A stretch of 64,000 bases of DNA from Pseudomonas azerbaijanoccidentalis (GCF_019145495.1 NZ_JAHSTU010000003.1:434001-498000); one strand, 5' to 3'. Counted from the stretch's first letter, positions 36,568-45,844 are shown. Notes: generated by a model not told the origin, from the sequence alone. Made by a program: numbers and translations.

Positions 36568-37315
36568 CGGGGTACGCTCGTGGCAGGAACTGCATTTCGG
36601 CCAACAGGATGCCCAGGTGTTCGGTGTGCAGACCCTTGCGCGCATTCAGGTAGAAGTAGTTCGCGGCCGCAGGAACGGGCAGGGTGGCGCTGGTGAAAAT
36701 CTGCTCGACCTTGGCTTGCCATTGCGCAGCCACGCTGGCGCTGTCCGGGGTGATGCCGGCGTTGCACAGGCGCTGTTCGCTGTCATCGGCCGCGATCAGT
36801 TCAATGGTGAAGCGCCAGACTTCAGGGATGGCCGCGAGCATGCGCTGGTGGCTTTCTTCAGTGCCGTCGCCCATCCGCTCGATCCACTCGCCGGAGCGGC
36901 GCAGGTGATAGGTCACTTCCTTCACGGCTTTGGCGGCGATCCAGGCAATGCGCTCGTCACTGGACTGGCTCAGGCCCTGCAACACCGGCAAGTGCCAGGC
37001 GTCATAGAGGAACTGCTTGAGCATGGTCACCGCGAAGTCGCCGTTGGGTTGTTCCACCAGCAGCAGGTTGCGATAAGCGCGCTCGTCACGGCGGAACGCC
37101 AGGTGATCGGCGTCGCGGCCGTCGGCCAGCAGTTCGGCAGCGTATTCCAGCCAGTTGCGCGCCTGACCCACTAGGTCGAGGCCGACGTTCATCAGCGCCA
37201 GTTCTTCTTCCAGCGCCGGAGCCTTGCCGCACCATTGGCACAGGCGCTGGCCCTGGATCAGGGCGCTGTCGCCGAGGCGCAGCAGGTATTCGATCAGATC
37301 GGTCTTGTTATTCAT
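36554..37315 (-). CDS. paaC: Phenylacetyl-CoA epoxidase structural subunit PaaC
   Basis: 253 residues from the ATG at 37315. A ferritin-like helical protein (LGDSALIQGQRLCQWCGKAPALEEELALMNVGLDLVGQAR) that scaffolds the catalytic subunit PaaA. It lies 8 bp after paaB and overlaps paaD. Codons 2-4 spell AATAACAAG, which also matches the AANAANAA Crc/Hfq pattern. Confidence 0.94.
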   Translation of the reverse strand: MNNKTDLIEYLLRLGDSALIQGQRLCQWCGKAPALEEELALMNVGLDLVGQARNWLEYAAELLADGRDADHLAFRRDERAYRNLLLVEQPNGDFAVTMLKQFLYDAWHLPVLQGLSQSSDERIAWIAAKAVKEVTYHLRRSGEWIERMGDGTEESHQRMLAAIPEVWRFTIELIAADDSEQRLCNAGITPDSASVAAQWQAKVEQIFTSATLPVPAAANYFYLNARKGLHTEHLGILLAEMQFLPRAYPDATW

Positions 37316-37323
37316 GGTCGACC

Positions 37324-37605
37324 TCACATGTGCCCGACTTCGGCCGGCAGCTCGTAGAAGCTGGCGTGGCGGTAGACCTTGTCGTCCGATGGATCGAACA
37401 GCGGGTCTTTTTCATCCGGCGACGACGCGGTGATCAATGCCGACGGCACTACCCACAGGCTCACGCCTTCGCTGCGACGGGTGTAGAGTTCGCGCGCGTT
37501 CTCGATGGCCATGGTGGTGTCGGCGGCATGCACGCTGCCGACGTGCTTATGGTTGAGGCCGTGCTTGCTGCGCACGAAAACTTCGAAGAGGGTCCACTCG
37601 GACAT
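37324..37605 (-). CDS. paaB: Phenylacetyl-CoA epoxidase subunit PaaB
   Basis: 93 residues, the normal PaaB size, beginning SEWTLFEVFVRSKHGLNHKHVGSVHAADTTMAIENARE. PaaB bridges PaaAC units in the multicomponent epoxidase. It is separated from paaA by 132 bp that hold a REP pair, and from paaC by 8 bp. Confidence 0.95.
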   Translation of the reverse strand: MSEWTLFEVFVRSKHGLNHKHVGSVHAADTTMAIENARELYTRRSEGVSLWVVPSALITASSPDEKDPLFDPSDDKVYRHASFYELPAEVGHM

Positions 37606-37632
37606 TTCAGTTACTCCACATCGATTGCTTCT

Positions 37633-37721
37633 GTAGGAGCTGCCGCAGGCTGCGATCTTTTGGCGGCTTCGAAACCGCTGAAGATCAAGATCAAAAGATC
37701 GCAGCCTTCGGCAGCTCCTAC
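37633..37721. repeat. REP pair (REPIN) between paaA and paaB
   Basis: Outward-facing pair with mixed cores (GCCGCAGGC and CCTTCGGC). It lies inside the paaABCDE transcript, 16 bp after the paaA stop and 27 bp before the paaB start. Confidence 0.9.
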
Positions 37722-37737
37722 AGGGGGGCGGATTGCC

Positions 37738-38727
37738 TTATGCGGCGTTCTTGTTTTGTTTTTTGCGGGCGTGGGCGACGGCGGCCTCACGAACCCAGGC
37801 ACCGTCTTCAATCGCCTTGCGGCGGGTGGCGACGCGTTCCTGGTTGCACGGACCGTTGCCTTTGAGCACTTCGTAGAATTCGCTCCACTGGATTTCGCCG
37901 AAGTCGTAATGGCCGCGCTCGGCGTTCCACTTCAGGTCCGGGTCGGGGCAGGTGCAGCCCAGCAATTCCAGTTGTGGAATGGTCTGGTCGATGAAGCGCT
38001 GGCGCAGTTCGTCGTTGCTCTGGCGCTTGATTTTCCAGGCCATCGATTGCGCGCTGTTCGGCGAGTGTTCGTCGCTTGGGCCAAACATCATCAGCGATGG
38101 CCACCACAGGCGGTTGATCGCGTCCTGGACCATGTCTTTTTGCGCTTGAGTACCGTGGCGCATCATGGTCAGGAGAATTTCGTAGCCCTGGCGCTGGTGG
38201 AAGCTCTCTTCCTTGCAGATGCGCACCATGGCCCGGGAGTAGGGGCCGTAGGAGGTGCGCTGCAATACCACCTGATTGACGATCGCCGCACCATCCACCA
38301 GCCAGCCCACCGCGCCCATGTCGGCCCAGTTCAGCGTCGGGTAATTGAAGATGCTCGAATACTTGGCCTTGCCGCTGTGCAGCTTGGCGATTTCTTCATC
38401 GCGATCGGCGCCCAGGGTTTCCATCGCGCTGTAAAGGTACAGGCCGTGGCCGGCTTCGTCCTGGATCTTGGCCATCAGTTGCAGTTTGCGTTTGAGGCTT
38501 GGCGCGCGGGTGACCCAGTTGCCTTCGGGCAGCATGCCGACGATTTCGGAGTGGGCGTGCTGGGAAATCTGCCGGATCAGGGTCTGGCGATAGGCATCTG
38601 GCATCCAGTTCTTGGCTTCGATCTTGATTTCTGAATCGATTTTTTCCTGGAAGGCGCGTTCCTGTTCGGACATCTCCGAGAGGTCCTTGATGCGCTTGAC
38701 GCCTGTTTCTACGAGCTGTGCGTACAT
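37738..38727 (-). CDS. paaA: Phenylacetyl-CoA epoxidase catalytic subunit PaaA
   Basis: 329 residues from the ATG at 38727, preceded by GGGAGAACAAAA. A ferritin-like di-iron oxygenase with ligands in [34 protein letters not shown] and [14 protein letters not shown]. It epoxidises the aromatic ring of phenylacetyl-CoA using O2 and electrons from PaaE. First gene of the second paa transcription block, behind a well-formed promoter with a perfect inverted repeat. Confidence 0.96.
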   Translation of the reverse strand: MYAQLVETGVKRIKDLSEMSEQERAFQEKIDSEIKIEAKNWMPDAYRQTLIRQISQHAHSEIVGMLPEGNWVTRAPSLKRKLQLMAKIQDEAGHGLYLYSAMETLGADRDEEIAKLHSGKAKYSSIFNYPTLNWADMGAVGWLVDGAAIVNQVVLQRTSYGPYSRAMVRICKEESFHQRQGYEILLTMMRHGTQAQKDMVQDAINRLWWPSLMMFGPSDEHSPNSAQSMAWKIKRQSNDELRQRFIDQTIPQLELLGCTCPDPDLKWNAERGHYDFGEIQWSEFYEVLKGNGPCNQERVATRRKAIEDGAWVREAAVAHARKKQNKNAA

Positions 38728-38769
38728 TTTTGTTCTCCCGCCTTGAATCTGTTCTGGGGCATGGAGAAC

Positions 38770-38837
38770 TTTATAAGCGATACAGAATTTAATATCAAAC
38801 ACAAAATGACGTGTCGTATTTGTTTTTTGTATCGCTT
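38770..38837 (-). promoter_or_regulatory. Promoter of paaABCDE with a perfect 10-bp inverted-repeat operator
   Basis: On the minus strand TTGATA (38793-38798) and TATAAA (38770-38775) are separated by exactly 17 bases. Perfect 10-bp arms AAGCGATACA (38775-38784) and TGTATCGCTT (38828-38837) flank it with 43 bp between; the promoter-proximal arm sits in the spacer and touches the -10. This suits looping or extended binding by the repressor PaaX, which also has TGATAC-type half-sites at the paaF/paaY promoters. Confidence 0.65.
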
Positions 38838-38931
38838 TGGATGGGTGGTCGCTTTTTGGGGGCAGGATGGTCGGTGTACATATCCATTCCTGCGGTAACG
38901 GCCGCTTATGGTTTCGCCCTTACGGCGAGTC

Positions 38932-39145
38932 CCTTTTGGCAAACGCCCCAAAAGGAACCAAAAGGTCTCGCCCCGAACGTTCGGCCCCTCGCTAAGGCTC
39001 GGCGTTCCTTCGCTGCGGCATTCATCCGGGGGCATTGCCCTCCGGTTTGCTTCGCTGCACCTACATGCAATGTGTTCGACTGCGTCGAACGGCGCTGCGC
39101 GCCAATCCCCGGATGAACGCCTCCGCTCAGCCTTCCGAGGGGGCG
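38932..39145. repeat. Large structured dispersed repeat (nested palindrome)
   Basis: Non-coding. A perfect 8-bp hairpin CCTTTTGG / CCAAAAGG (38932-38955) is followed by nested inverted repeats: outer arms 38982-38999 with 39129-39145, middle arms 39017-39031 (GGCATTCATCCGGGG) with 39107-39121 (CCCCGGATGAACGCC), and a central perfect hairpin GTTCGAC-TGC-GTCGAAC at 39074-39090. The wording resembles an intergenic repeat common in fluorescent pseudomonads. No protein is encoded here. Confidence 0.7.
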
Positions 39146-39231
39146 GGTGGATCAAGATCAAGAGCTGCAGGCGAGCTAACGCTCGGCCTGTTGAGTGGTG
39201 AAGAGCTCAGGTGTACGCCGCTTTGCTCTTC

Positions 39232-39445
39232 TGTGGGAGCCAGCCTGCTGGGCGATGACGCCCTAACAGCCACCCAATCTCTCCCCGATACACCCATTCC
39301 AATTGTGGGAGCCAGCCTGCTGGCGATGGCGCCCTAACAGCCACCCAATCTCTCCCCGATACACCCATTCCAATTGTGGGAGCCAGCCTGCTGGCGATGA
39401 CGCCCGGACAGCCACCCAATCCCTCCCAGATGCCCCCATTCAATC
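39232..39445. repeat. Tandem repeat of a REP-containing 71/72-bp unit, three copies
   Basis: Each unit starts TGTGGGAGCCAGCCTGCTGG and ends with TACACCCATTCCAAT. Copies begin at 39232, 39304 and 39375. The first two are near identical and the third drifts toward its end. The units carry a third class of REP core (AGCCAGCCTGCTGGC). Between paaK and paaA; no gene seen. Confidence 0.8.
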
Positions 39446-39510
39446 TGTAACCGCCAGCCAGCTCGCGAAAAACACCCAGGCCCCACCTACCTCCCAAAAC
39501 CCAAAAAAAA

Positions 39511-39528
39511 GCCCCGCAAAAGCGGGGC
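39511..39528 (-). terminator. Rho-independent terminator of the paaFGHIJK block
   Basis: Stem GCCCCGC / GCGGGGC with an AAAA loop. On the minus strand it is followed by eight T, about 30 bp after the paaK stop. It shows that the upstream block normally ends before the paaA promoter. Confidence 0.88.
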
Positions 39529-39559
39529 CATAAGGGGTGCAGCAGTCATGCTTTAGAGG

Positions 39560-40885
39560 TCATGCCTTCGGACGTTTATCCAACACGTGGCAAGCCTTGC
39601 CCTCCGACCGCTTGATCGAATGAAACGGCTGCAAAACGATTCGTGAACTGATCCCGATGTACGTCTTGATGTGCTTGCTCAACTCCCCGCAAACAGCCTT
39701 TTGCTGTTCATCGGTCAGGTGCTGGTGCTCGGCCTTGAGCTCGACATGCACATCAACGCTGTCCAGGTTGCCATTGCGATACAGATGGATCTCGTAGCAC
39801 TCGGCAAGTTGTTTAACTTTGAGCACCTGCTCTTCGATCTGTGTCGGGAACACGTTGACGCCGCGGATGATCAGCATGTCGTCGCTGCGCCCGGTGATCT
39901 TGTCGATGCGGCGCATCGGGCGTGCGGTGCCCGGCAGCAGGCGGGTCAGGTCGCGGGTGCGGTAGCGGATCATTGGCAGGGCTTCTTTGCTCAATGAGGT
40001 GAACACCAGTTCGCCCATCTGCCCGTCCGGCAGCACTTCGCCGGTGACCGGGTCGATGATTTCCGGGTAGAAGTGGTCTTCCCAGATGGTCGGGCCATCC
40101 TTGGTTTCGGCGCATTCCATGGCGACACCTGGCCCCATGATTTCCGACAGACCGTAGATGTCCAGGGCAGTGATGCCCAGGCGTGCCTCGATGGCGCTAC
40201 GTAGTTCGGCGGTCCACGGCTCGGCGCCGAAGATGCCCAGGCGCAGGGCCAGTTTGTGCGGGTCGATGCCCTGGCGCTCGATTTCGTCGGCGATGTTGAG
40301 CATGTAGGACGGCGTGACCATGATGATGTCCGGCTGGAAATCCTTGATCAACTGCACTTGTTTTTCGGTCTGGCCGCCAGACATCGGGATCACCGTACAA
40401 CCCAGGCGTTCGGCGCCGTAGTGCGCGCCGAGGCCGCCGGTGAACAGGCCGTAGCCATAGGAAATGTGCACTTTGTCGCCACGACGGCCACCGGCGGCGC
40501 GGATCGAGCGTGCGACCACGTTGGCCCAGGTGTCGATGTCGTTCTGGGTGTAGCCGACGACGGTCGGTTTGCCGGTGGTGCCGCTGGACGCGTGCAGGCG
40601 CACGATGTCGTTCATCGGCACGGCAAACATGCCATACGGGTAGTTGTCGCGCAGGTCGGACTTGGTGGTGAAAGGGAATTTCGCCAGATCGTCGAGGGAC
40701 TTGATGTCGTCCGGGTGCACGCCCAGCGCATCGAAGCGCTGACGGTACAGCGGCACGTTGTTGTAGGCGTGATTCAGGCTCCAGCGCAGGCGCTCCAGTT
40801 GATGCTGGCGCAGTTCGTCGACGCTGGCGGTTTCCAGCGGGTCCAGCACAGGATTCAACACGGCTTGGGCAATTGGCATGTTCAT
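39560..40885 (-). CDS. paaK: Phenylacetate-CoA ligase
   Basis: 441 residues from the ATG at 40885; a second ATG is two codons further. The adenylate-forming enzyme motifs LHASSGTTGKPTVVGYTQND, YGLSEIMGPGVAMEC and YRTRDLTRLLPG are present, with GRSDDMLIIRGVNVFP near the C-terminal domain. It converts phenylacetate, ATP and CoA into phenylacetyl-CoA, the entry step of the pathway. Last gene of the paaFGHIJK block; AAAAACAA lies just upstream of its ribosome site. Confidence 0.96.
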   Translation of the reverse strand: MNMPIAQAVLNPVLDPLETASVDELRQHQLERLRWSLNHAYNNVPLYRQRFDALGVHPDDIKSLDDLAKFPFTTKSDLRDNYPYGMFAVPMNDIVRLHASSGTTGKPTVVGYTQNDIDTWANVVARSIRAAGGRRGDKVHISYGYGLFTGGLGAHYGAERLGCTVIPMSGGQTEKQVQLIKDFQPDIIMVTPSYMLNIADEIERQGIDPHKLALRLGIFGAEPWTAELRSAIEARLGITALDIYGLSEIMGPGVAMECAETKDGPTIWEDHFYPEIIDPVTGEVLPDGQMGELVFTSLSKEALPMIRYRTRDLTRLLPGTARPMRRIDKITGRSDDMLIIRGVNVFPTQIEEQVLKVKQLAECYEIHLYRNGNLDSVDVHVELKAEHQHLTDEQQKAVCGELSKHIKTYIGISSRIVLQPFHSIKRSEGKACHVLDKRPKA

Positions 40886-40984
40886 GTGTTCACTCGAATT
40901 GTTTTTGTGTTCCAGCCCCCGCACGCAGGGGCTTTGAGTGCATGCCCCAAGGATACCTCTCGGCTCCTCGGGAATCGCGATTCT

Positions 40985-42196
40985 TTAGTGGGATAGACGT
41001 TCGATGATCAACGCGATCCCCTGGCCGACACCGATGCACATGGTGCACAGGGCGTAGCGGCCGTTACGTTCTTCCAGTTCGTGCAGGGCGGTGGTGACCA
41101 GGCGTGCACCACTCATGCCCAACGGATGGCCGAGGGCGATGGCGCCGCCGTTCGGGTTGACCCGTGGGTCGGTGTCGCTCAGGCCCAGTTCGCGCAACAC
41201 CGCCAGGCCCTGGGCGGCGAAGGCTTCGTTGAGTTCGATCACGTCCATGTCGGCCAGGCTCAGGTTGGCCACTTCCAGCACTTTGCGCGTGGCCGGGACC
41301 GGGCCGATGCCCATGATCCGTGGTTCGACGCCAGCGGTGGCCATTGCCACAACGCGGCCGCGGGCGGTCAGGCCGTGGCGTTTGGCGACTTCCGGGCTGG
41401 CCAGCAACAGGGCGCAAGCACCGTCGTTGACCCCGGAGGCGTTGCCGGCGGTGATGCTGCCGCCTTCGCGGAACGGCGTGCCGAGTTTGGCCAGCTGTTC
41501 AAGGGTGGTGTCGCCGCGAGGGTGTTCGTCGTGCTCGACCACTTTGGCCGGGCCTTTGCGCTGGGGAATTTCCACCGCGACGATTTCCTTGGCCAGGCGC
41601 CCATTGGCCTGGGCGGCCGCTGCACGCTGCTGGCTGCGCAGGGCAAAGGCATCCTGGTCGGCGCGGGAAATGTTGAATTGTTCGGCGACGTTCTCCGCCG
41701 TTTCCGGCATGGAATCGATACCGTAAGCCTTTTTCATCAGCGGATTAACGAAGCGCCAGCCGATGGTGGTGTCGAAAATCTCCGCCGAGCGGGAAAACGC
41801 CTGTTCAGCCTTGCCCATCACCAAAGGTGCGCGGGACATGGATTCGACGCCGCCGACCAGCATCAGCCCGGTTTCGCCACTGCGAATGGCGCGGGCGGCG
41901 GTGCCGATGGCATCCAGCCCGGAACCGCAGAGGCGATTGAGGGTGGTGCCCGGCACGCTCACCGGCAACCCGGCCAGCAGCGCCGACATGCGTGCGACGT
42001 TGCGGTTGTCTTCACCGGCCTGGTTGGCGCAGCCGTAGATCACGTCGTCGACTGTGCTCCAGTCGACTTGCGGGTGACGGCGCAGCAGTTCGCGCAGCGG
42101 CACCGCGCCGAGGTCGTCGGCGCGCACGCCGCTCAGCACGCCGGCGTAACGGCCAATCGGGGTTCGGACGGCGTCGATGATCAGTGCATCATTCAT
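40985..42196 (-). CDS. paaJ: 3-oxoadipyl-CoA / 3-oxo-5,6-dehydrosuberyl-CoA thiolase
   Basis: 403 residues, thiolase family, with catalytic C90 in [22 protein letters not shown] and [10 protein letters not shown]. The opening [28 protein letters not shown] is typical of PaaJ/PcaF. It carries out both thiolytic steps that release acetyl-CoA and finally succinyl-CoA. Its start overlaps the paaI stop by 8 bp. Confidence 0.94.
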   Translation of the reverse strand: MNDALIIDAVRTPIGRYAGVLSGVRADDLGAVPLRELLRRHPQVDWSTVDDVIYGCANQAGEDNRNVARMSALLAGLPVSVPGTTLNRLCGSGLDAIGTAARAIRSGETGLMLVGGVESMSRAPLVMGKAEQAFSRSAEIFDTTIGWRFVNPLMKKAYGIDSMPETAENVAEQFNISRADQDAFALRSQQRAAAAQANGRLAKEIVAVEIPQRKGPAKVVEHDEHPRGDTTLEQLAKLGTPFREGGSITAGNASGVNDGACALLLASPEVAKRHGLTARGRVVAMATAGVEPRIMGIGPVPATRKVLEVANLSLADMDVIELNEAFAAQGLAVLRELGLSDTDPRVNPNGGAIALGHPLGMSGARLVTTALHELEERNGRYALCTMCIGVGQGIALIIERLSH

Positions 42197-42638
42197 TCGG
42201 GTTCTCCTGCGTCAGCACCGGGCCGCGCACTTTGTAGGATTTGCCATGGAACAGGGCGATCAACTGGCCCTGCTGGTTTTCAATGCGTACGTCGTAGTTG
42301 CCGGTGCGCCCGGAACGGCTCTGCTCGGTGCAGTCAGCATTCAGCGTGTCACCCAGGCGTGCCGGGGCGATGTAGTCGATGCTGCAACCGATGGCCACGG
42401 TGGCTTCGTTGTAGCTGTTGCAGGCAAAGGCGAACGCCGAATCGGCGAGGGCGAACAAGTAGCCGCCGTGGCACGTGCCGTGGCCCTGCAGCATGTCGGC
42501 GCGCACGGTCATGCCGACGCGGGCGCAACCGGGGCCGGCCGAGAGCAGGCGCATGCCCATTGCCTGGCTGGCGGCGTCACGCTGGAACAGGGACTGGGCG
42601 CATTCGCTGGCCAGCGTCATCGCTTCGTGGTTAGTCAT
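42189..42638 (-). CDS. paaI: Hydroxyphenylacetyl-CoA thioesterase PaaI
   Basis: 149 residues from the ATG at 42638. Hot-dog fold with [25 protein letters not shown], the catalytic region of PaaI. It hydrolyses hydroxylated phenylacetyl-CoA dead-end products and frees CoA. It overlaps paaH by 8 bp at its start and paaJ by 8 bp at its end. Confidence 0.93.
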   Translation of the reverse strand: MTNHEAMTLASECAQSLFQRDAASQAMGMRLLSAGPGCARVGMTVRADMLQGHGTCHGGYLFALADSAFAFACNSYNEATVAIGCSIDYIAPARLGDTLNADCTEQSRSGRTGNYDVRIENQQGQLIALFHGKSYKVRGPVLTQENPNE

Positions 42639-44148
42639 GGAAGTGTCTCCCTTCGGCAACGCGACGGCGCAGCAACAGCGACGGCCGGTAGCGTTCTTCG
42701 CCATAACTGGTTTGCAGGTTTTCCAGGGTTTTCAGGATGTGCGACAGGCCAATGGCATCGGCCCAGGCCAGCGGCCCTTGCGGATAATTGACCCCGGCGC
42801 GCATGGCCAGATCGATGTCGGCGGACGAGGCAACGCCTTGCAGTAGGGCGTCGGCGGCTTCGTTGGCAAGCATGGCCACGGTGCGCAGGACGGCGAGGGC
42901 CGGGCTGTCGCTGAGCAGGCTGACCTTGAGGCCGGCCCGCTGCAGCAGGGCAACGCCTTGTTCGAGCGCTAGCGGATCAATGCCCGCCGCATGGCTGATG
43001 GCGATGCGTTTGGCACTGCTGTAATCGAACGCCAGATCCAGCAGGATCAAGTTGCGCAGCCCGTCTTCACGAGCCCGCTGACAGGCCATGCGCCCGTCGC
43101 TCAAGGCCAGTACGGCATCACCGACCCGCAGCAAACCCTGACCGTCACGCCGGATGATCTCGACGCCTTGTTCATGCAGGCGAGCGAGCAAACCTTGAGC
43201 GATACCGAGGTCACCTTCCACGGCACACACCTCGACCGTCACAGCGCTGCTGGTTTCAGCAGCGAGCGGTCGTTCCGCGCCTTGGGCATAGCTGTAGAAA
43301 CCCCGACCGCTTTTACGCCCCAAACGCCCGCCATCCACCAGCTCTTTCTGGATCAGCGACGGCAGGAAACGCGTGTCCTGGTAATAGGCGTCGAACACCG
43401 AGCAGGTCACGGCGTAGTTGACGTCGTGGCCGATCAGGTCCGTCAGTTCGAACGCGCCCATGGCAAAGCCGCCGGCCTCGCGCATCAACGCATCGAGCGT
43501 CGGGCAATCGGCAGCGCCTTCCTGCAGCAGGCGCAGGCTCTCGGCATAGAACGGCCGCGCCACGCGGTTGACGATGAAGCCCGGTGTGGAGCGGGTATGC
43601 ACCGGTTTTTTGCCCCAGGCCTTGGCGGTGTCGTACAGACACTCGGCGAGTGCCGGATCGCTGGCCAGGCCGGAGACGATTTCCACCAGCGCCATCACCG
43701 GTGCCGGGTTGAAGAAGTGCAGGCCGAGCAGGCGCTCTGGATGCTCAAGCTGTGCGGCGATGCTGGTGATCGACAGCGACGAGGTGTTGCTGGCGAGGAT
43801 GCAATGCTTGCCGCAAATGCCTTCGAGTTGGCGGAACAGCGCGCGCTTGACCTCAAGGTTTTCGACGATGGCCTCGATGATCAGTTCGCAATCGGCCAGC
43901 GCTTCGATGGCTTCCACCGCTTGCAGGCGAGCGATGGTTGCGCTGCGCGATTCGGCGGCCAGCTTGCCGTTCTCGACTCGCTTGCCCAGTTGCCGGTCGA
44001 TGCCTTCAATGGCCTGAGTGGCAGCGCCGGGACGATTGTCCAGCAGCAGCACCGGATGACCGGCTTGCGCCGCGACCTGGGCGATACCGGCACCCATGGC
44101 CCCGGCGCCGATCACGGCGATGCGTGCGTTGGTGTTCAGTGCAGTCAT
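42631..44148 (-). CDS. paaH: 3-hydroxyadipyl-CoA dehydrogenase PaaH
   Basis: 505 residues. An NAD-binding Rossmann domain (IAVIGAGAMGAGIAQVAAQAG), the HCDH motif LGLHFFNPAPVMALVEIVSG, TPGFIVNRVARPFYAESLRL, and two C-terminal HCDH domains are visible. It oxidises 3-hydroxyadipyl-CoA to 3-oxoadipyl-CoA. It lies 3 bp after paaG. Confidence 0.95.
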   Translation of the reverse strand: MTALNTNARIAVIGAGAMGAGIAQVAAQAGHPVLLLDNRPGAATQAIEGIDRQLGKRVENGKLAAESRSATIARLQAVEAIEALADCELIIEAIVENLEVKRALFRQLEGICGKHCILASNTSSLSITSIAAQLEHPERLLGLHFFNPAPVMALVEIVSGLASDPALAECLYDTAKAWGKKPVHTRSTPGFIVNRVARPFYAESLRLLQEGAADCPTLDALMREAGGFAMGAFELTDLIGHDVNYAVTCSVFDAYYQDTRFLPSLIQKELVDGGRLGRKSGRGFYSYAQGAERPLAAETSSAVTVEVCAVEGDLGIAQGLLARLHEQGVEIIRRDGQGLLRVGDAVLALSDGRMACQRAREDGLRNLILLDLAFDYSSAKRIAISHAAGIDPLALEQGVALLQRAGLKVSLLSDSPALAVLRTVAMLANEAADALLQGVASSADIDLAMRAGVNYPQGPLAWADAIGLSHILKTLENLQTSYGEERYRPSLLLRRRVAEGRHFHD

Positions 44149-44151
44149 GAC

Positions 44152-44943
44152 TCAGCGCCCCTTGAACACGGGGGTGCGTTTTTCCATGAAGGCACCAACG
44201 CCTTCGCGGTAATCCTCACTGCGCCCGGCCAGGCGTTGCAGGTCGCGCTCCAGTTCGAGTTGTTCGTCGAAGCTGTTGCTCAGGCTGGCGTTGAGACTGC
44301 GTTTGATCAGCGCCAGGCCGTAGGTCGGCTGGGTCGCCAGGTGGCGAGCGAGTTTCAGTGCTTCGTCGCGCAAATCGGCATCGTCCACACACTGGTAGAT
44401 CAAGCCCCATTGCTCGGCTTGTTCGGCGCTCAGGCGGTTGCCCAGCAGTGCCAAGGCCTTGGCTCGAGCCATGCCGACCAGGCGCGGCAGGGTCCAGGTG
44501 CCGCCGGAGTCGGGGATCAGGCCGATCTTGCAGAACGCCTGAATAAAGCTTGCCGAACGCGCCGCCAAAACCAGATCGCAGGCCAGCGGAATGTTGGCGC
44601 CGGCCCCTGCGGCCACGCCGTTGACCGCGCAGATCACCGGCAGCGGCAGGTCGCGCAATTGGCGGATCAGCGGGTTGTAGAACTTCTCGATGGACTCGCC
44701 AAGATCCGGCACGGCGCTGCCCGGTGCGACATTGCGATCGCTCAGATCCTGCCCGGCGCAGAAGCCGCGGCCTTCGCCGGTCAGCAGCAACACGCGCACG
44801 TCCGGGTTCTGCCGCACTTGCTTGAGCGCTTCTTTCACTTCGCCATGCATCTGGGTGTTGAAGCTGTTGAGCTGGTCCGGGCGATTGAGGCTCAGCAGGG
44901 CGACGCCGGCCTCGATGGAAAACAGGATGTGTTCGAAGTTCAT
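44152..44943 (-). CDS. paaG: 1,2-epoxyphenylacetyl-CoA isomerase PaaG
   Basis: 263 residues, crotonase fold: FCAGQDLSDRNVAPG, VNGVAAGAGANIPLACDLVL and KIGLIPDSGGTWTLPRLVG with the PaaG-type Asp in place of the hydratase Glu. It turns the ring epoxide into the seven-membered oxepin-CoA. It lies 42 bp after paaF in the same operon. Confidence 0.94.
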   Translation of the reverse strand: MNFEHILFSIEAGVALLSLNRPDQLNSFNTQMHGEVKEALKQVRQNPDVRVLLLTGEGRGFCAGQDLSDRNVAPGSAVPDLGESIEKFYNPLIRQLRDLPLPVICAVNGVAAGAGANIPLACDLVLAARSASFIQAFCKIGLIPDSGGTWTLPRLVGMARAKALALLGNRLSAEQAEQWGLIYQCVDDADLRDEALKLARHLATQPTYGLALIKRSLNASLSNSFDEQLELERDLQRLAGRSEDYREGVGAFMEKRTPVFKGR

Positions 44944-44985
44944 GGTCTTGGCGCTCTCTTGGAGGTCGATCTGATTCGGTACGGA

Positions 44986-45759
44986 TTACTGGCCGGTGAA
45001 GGTCGGCGTGCGCTTTTCCTGAAAGGCGGCGATGCCTTCGTCGCGGTCGCGGGTGCCGGCCAGCACGGTGAAAGCGTGGCGCTCGAAACGCAGGCCGCTG
45101 GCGAGGTCGGTGTCCATCGCCTTGAGCAACGACTCCTTGGCCAGGCGCACCGCTAGCGGTGCCTTGGCAGCGATGTTGCGGGCGACTTGCAGGGCGCGCT
45201 CGACGGTGAATTCCGGTTGCGTGACTTCGCTGACCAGGCCCGCACGCTGGGCCTGGCGAGCGTCAATCGGCTCGCCGGTCAGGACCATTTGCATGGCCAT
45301 GGATTTGCCGACGGCGCGCAGCAGGCGCTGGGTGCCACCGGCGCCGGGCATGATCCCGAGGTTGATTTCCGGCTGGCCGAAGCGGGCGTCTTCACCGGCA
45401 ATGATGATGTCGGCGTGCATCGCCAGTTCACAGCCACCGCCGAGGGCGAAGCCGTTGACTGCGGCGATCAGCGGTTTGCTGAAGCGAGTGATGGCTTGCC
45501 AGGACGCCTGGCGCGGATCGTCGAGGATGCCGACCAGGTCGCGCTCGGCCATTTCCTTGATGTCGGCACCGGCGGCGAAGGCCTTGCGGCTGCCGGTGAG
45601 GACCACGGCGCGGGTGTCGGGATCGGCTTGGGCGATGCGCAGTTCCTCGGCCAGTTCACCCAGCAGCTCGGTGTTCAAGGCATTCAATGCTTGCGGGCGC
45701 TGCAGGGTAATCAGGCGGACGCTAGGCTCGATCAACTCGACGGCAAGGGTTAGAGGCAT
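44986..45759 (-). CDS. paaF: 2,3-dehydroadipyl-CoA hydratase PaaF
   Basis: 257 residues from the ATG at 45759; the frame is open upstream but unlike the family. Crotonase fold with AFAAGADIKEMAERD, VNGFALGGGCELAMHAD and EINLGIMPGAGGTQRLLRAVG carrying both catalytic Glu positions. It hydrates 2,3-dehydroadipyl-CoA to 3-hydroxyadipyl-CoA. First gene of the paaFGHIJK block, divergent from paaY. Confidence 0.94.
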   Translation of the reverse strand: MPLTLAVELIEPSVRLITLQRPQALNALNTELLGELAEELRIAQADPDTRAVVLTGSRKAFAAGADIKEMAERDLVGILDDPRQASWQAITRFSKPLIAAVNGFALGGGCELAMHADIIIAGEDARFGQPEINLGIMPGAGGTQRLLRAVGKSMAMQMVLTGEPIDARQAQRAGLVSEVTQPEFTVERALQVARNIAAKAPLAVRLAKESLLKAMDTDLASGLRFERHAFTVLAGTRDRDEGIAAFQEKRTPTFTGQ

Positions 45760-45844
45760 GGCAGATGCTCTCACGGTGCACGCTCGGCAAGGTGCCGGCT
45801 CGTTATTGGATCGGCCGCAGGGGCCGGTTTTGCCCAAGTATAGC

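Noticed and set aside
38838..39230. Possible short genes in the paaK-paaA gap
   Set aside because: The frames are interrupted by nested palindromes and lack starts with ribosome sites. The region matches a dispersed non-coding repeat better.
39232..39445. Possible CRISPR-like repeat array
   Set aside because: The units are 71-72 bp tandem copies that repeat throughout, not short repeats with unique spacers, and no cas gene is near.
41081..42634. Plus-strand frame of 517 codons opposite paaJ and paaI
   Set aside because: Low-complexity Gly/Ala/His/Arg-rich translation typical of antisense frames. The minus-strand genes overlap in the expected operon order.
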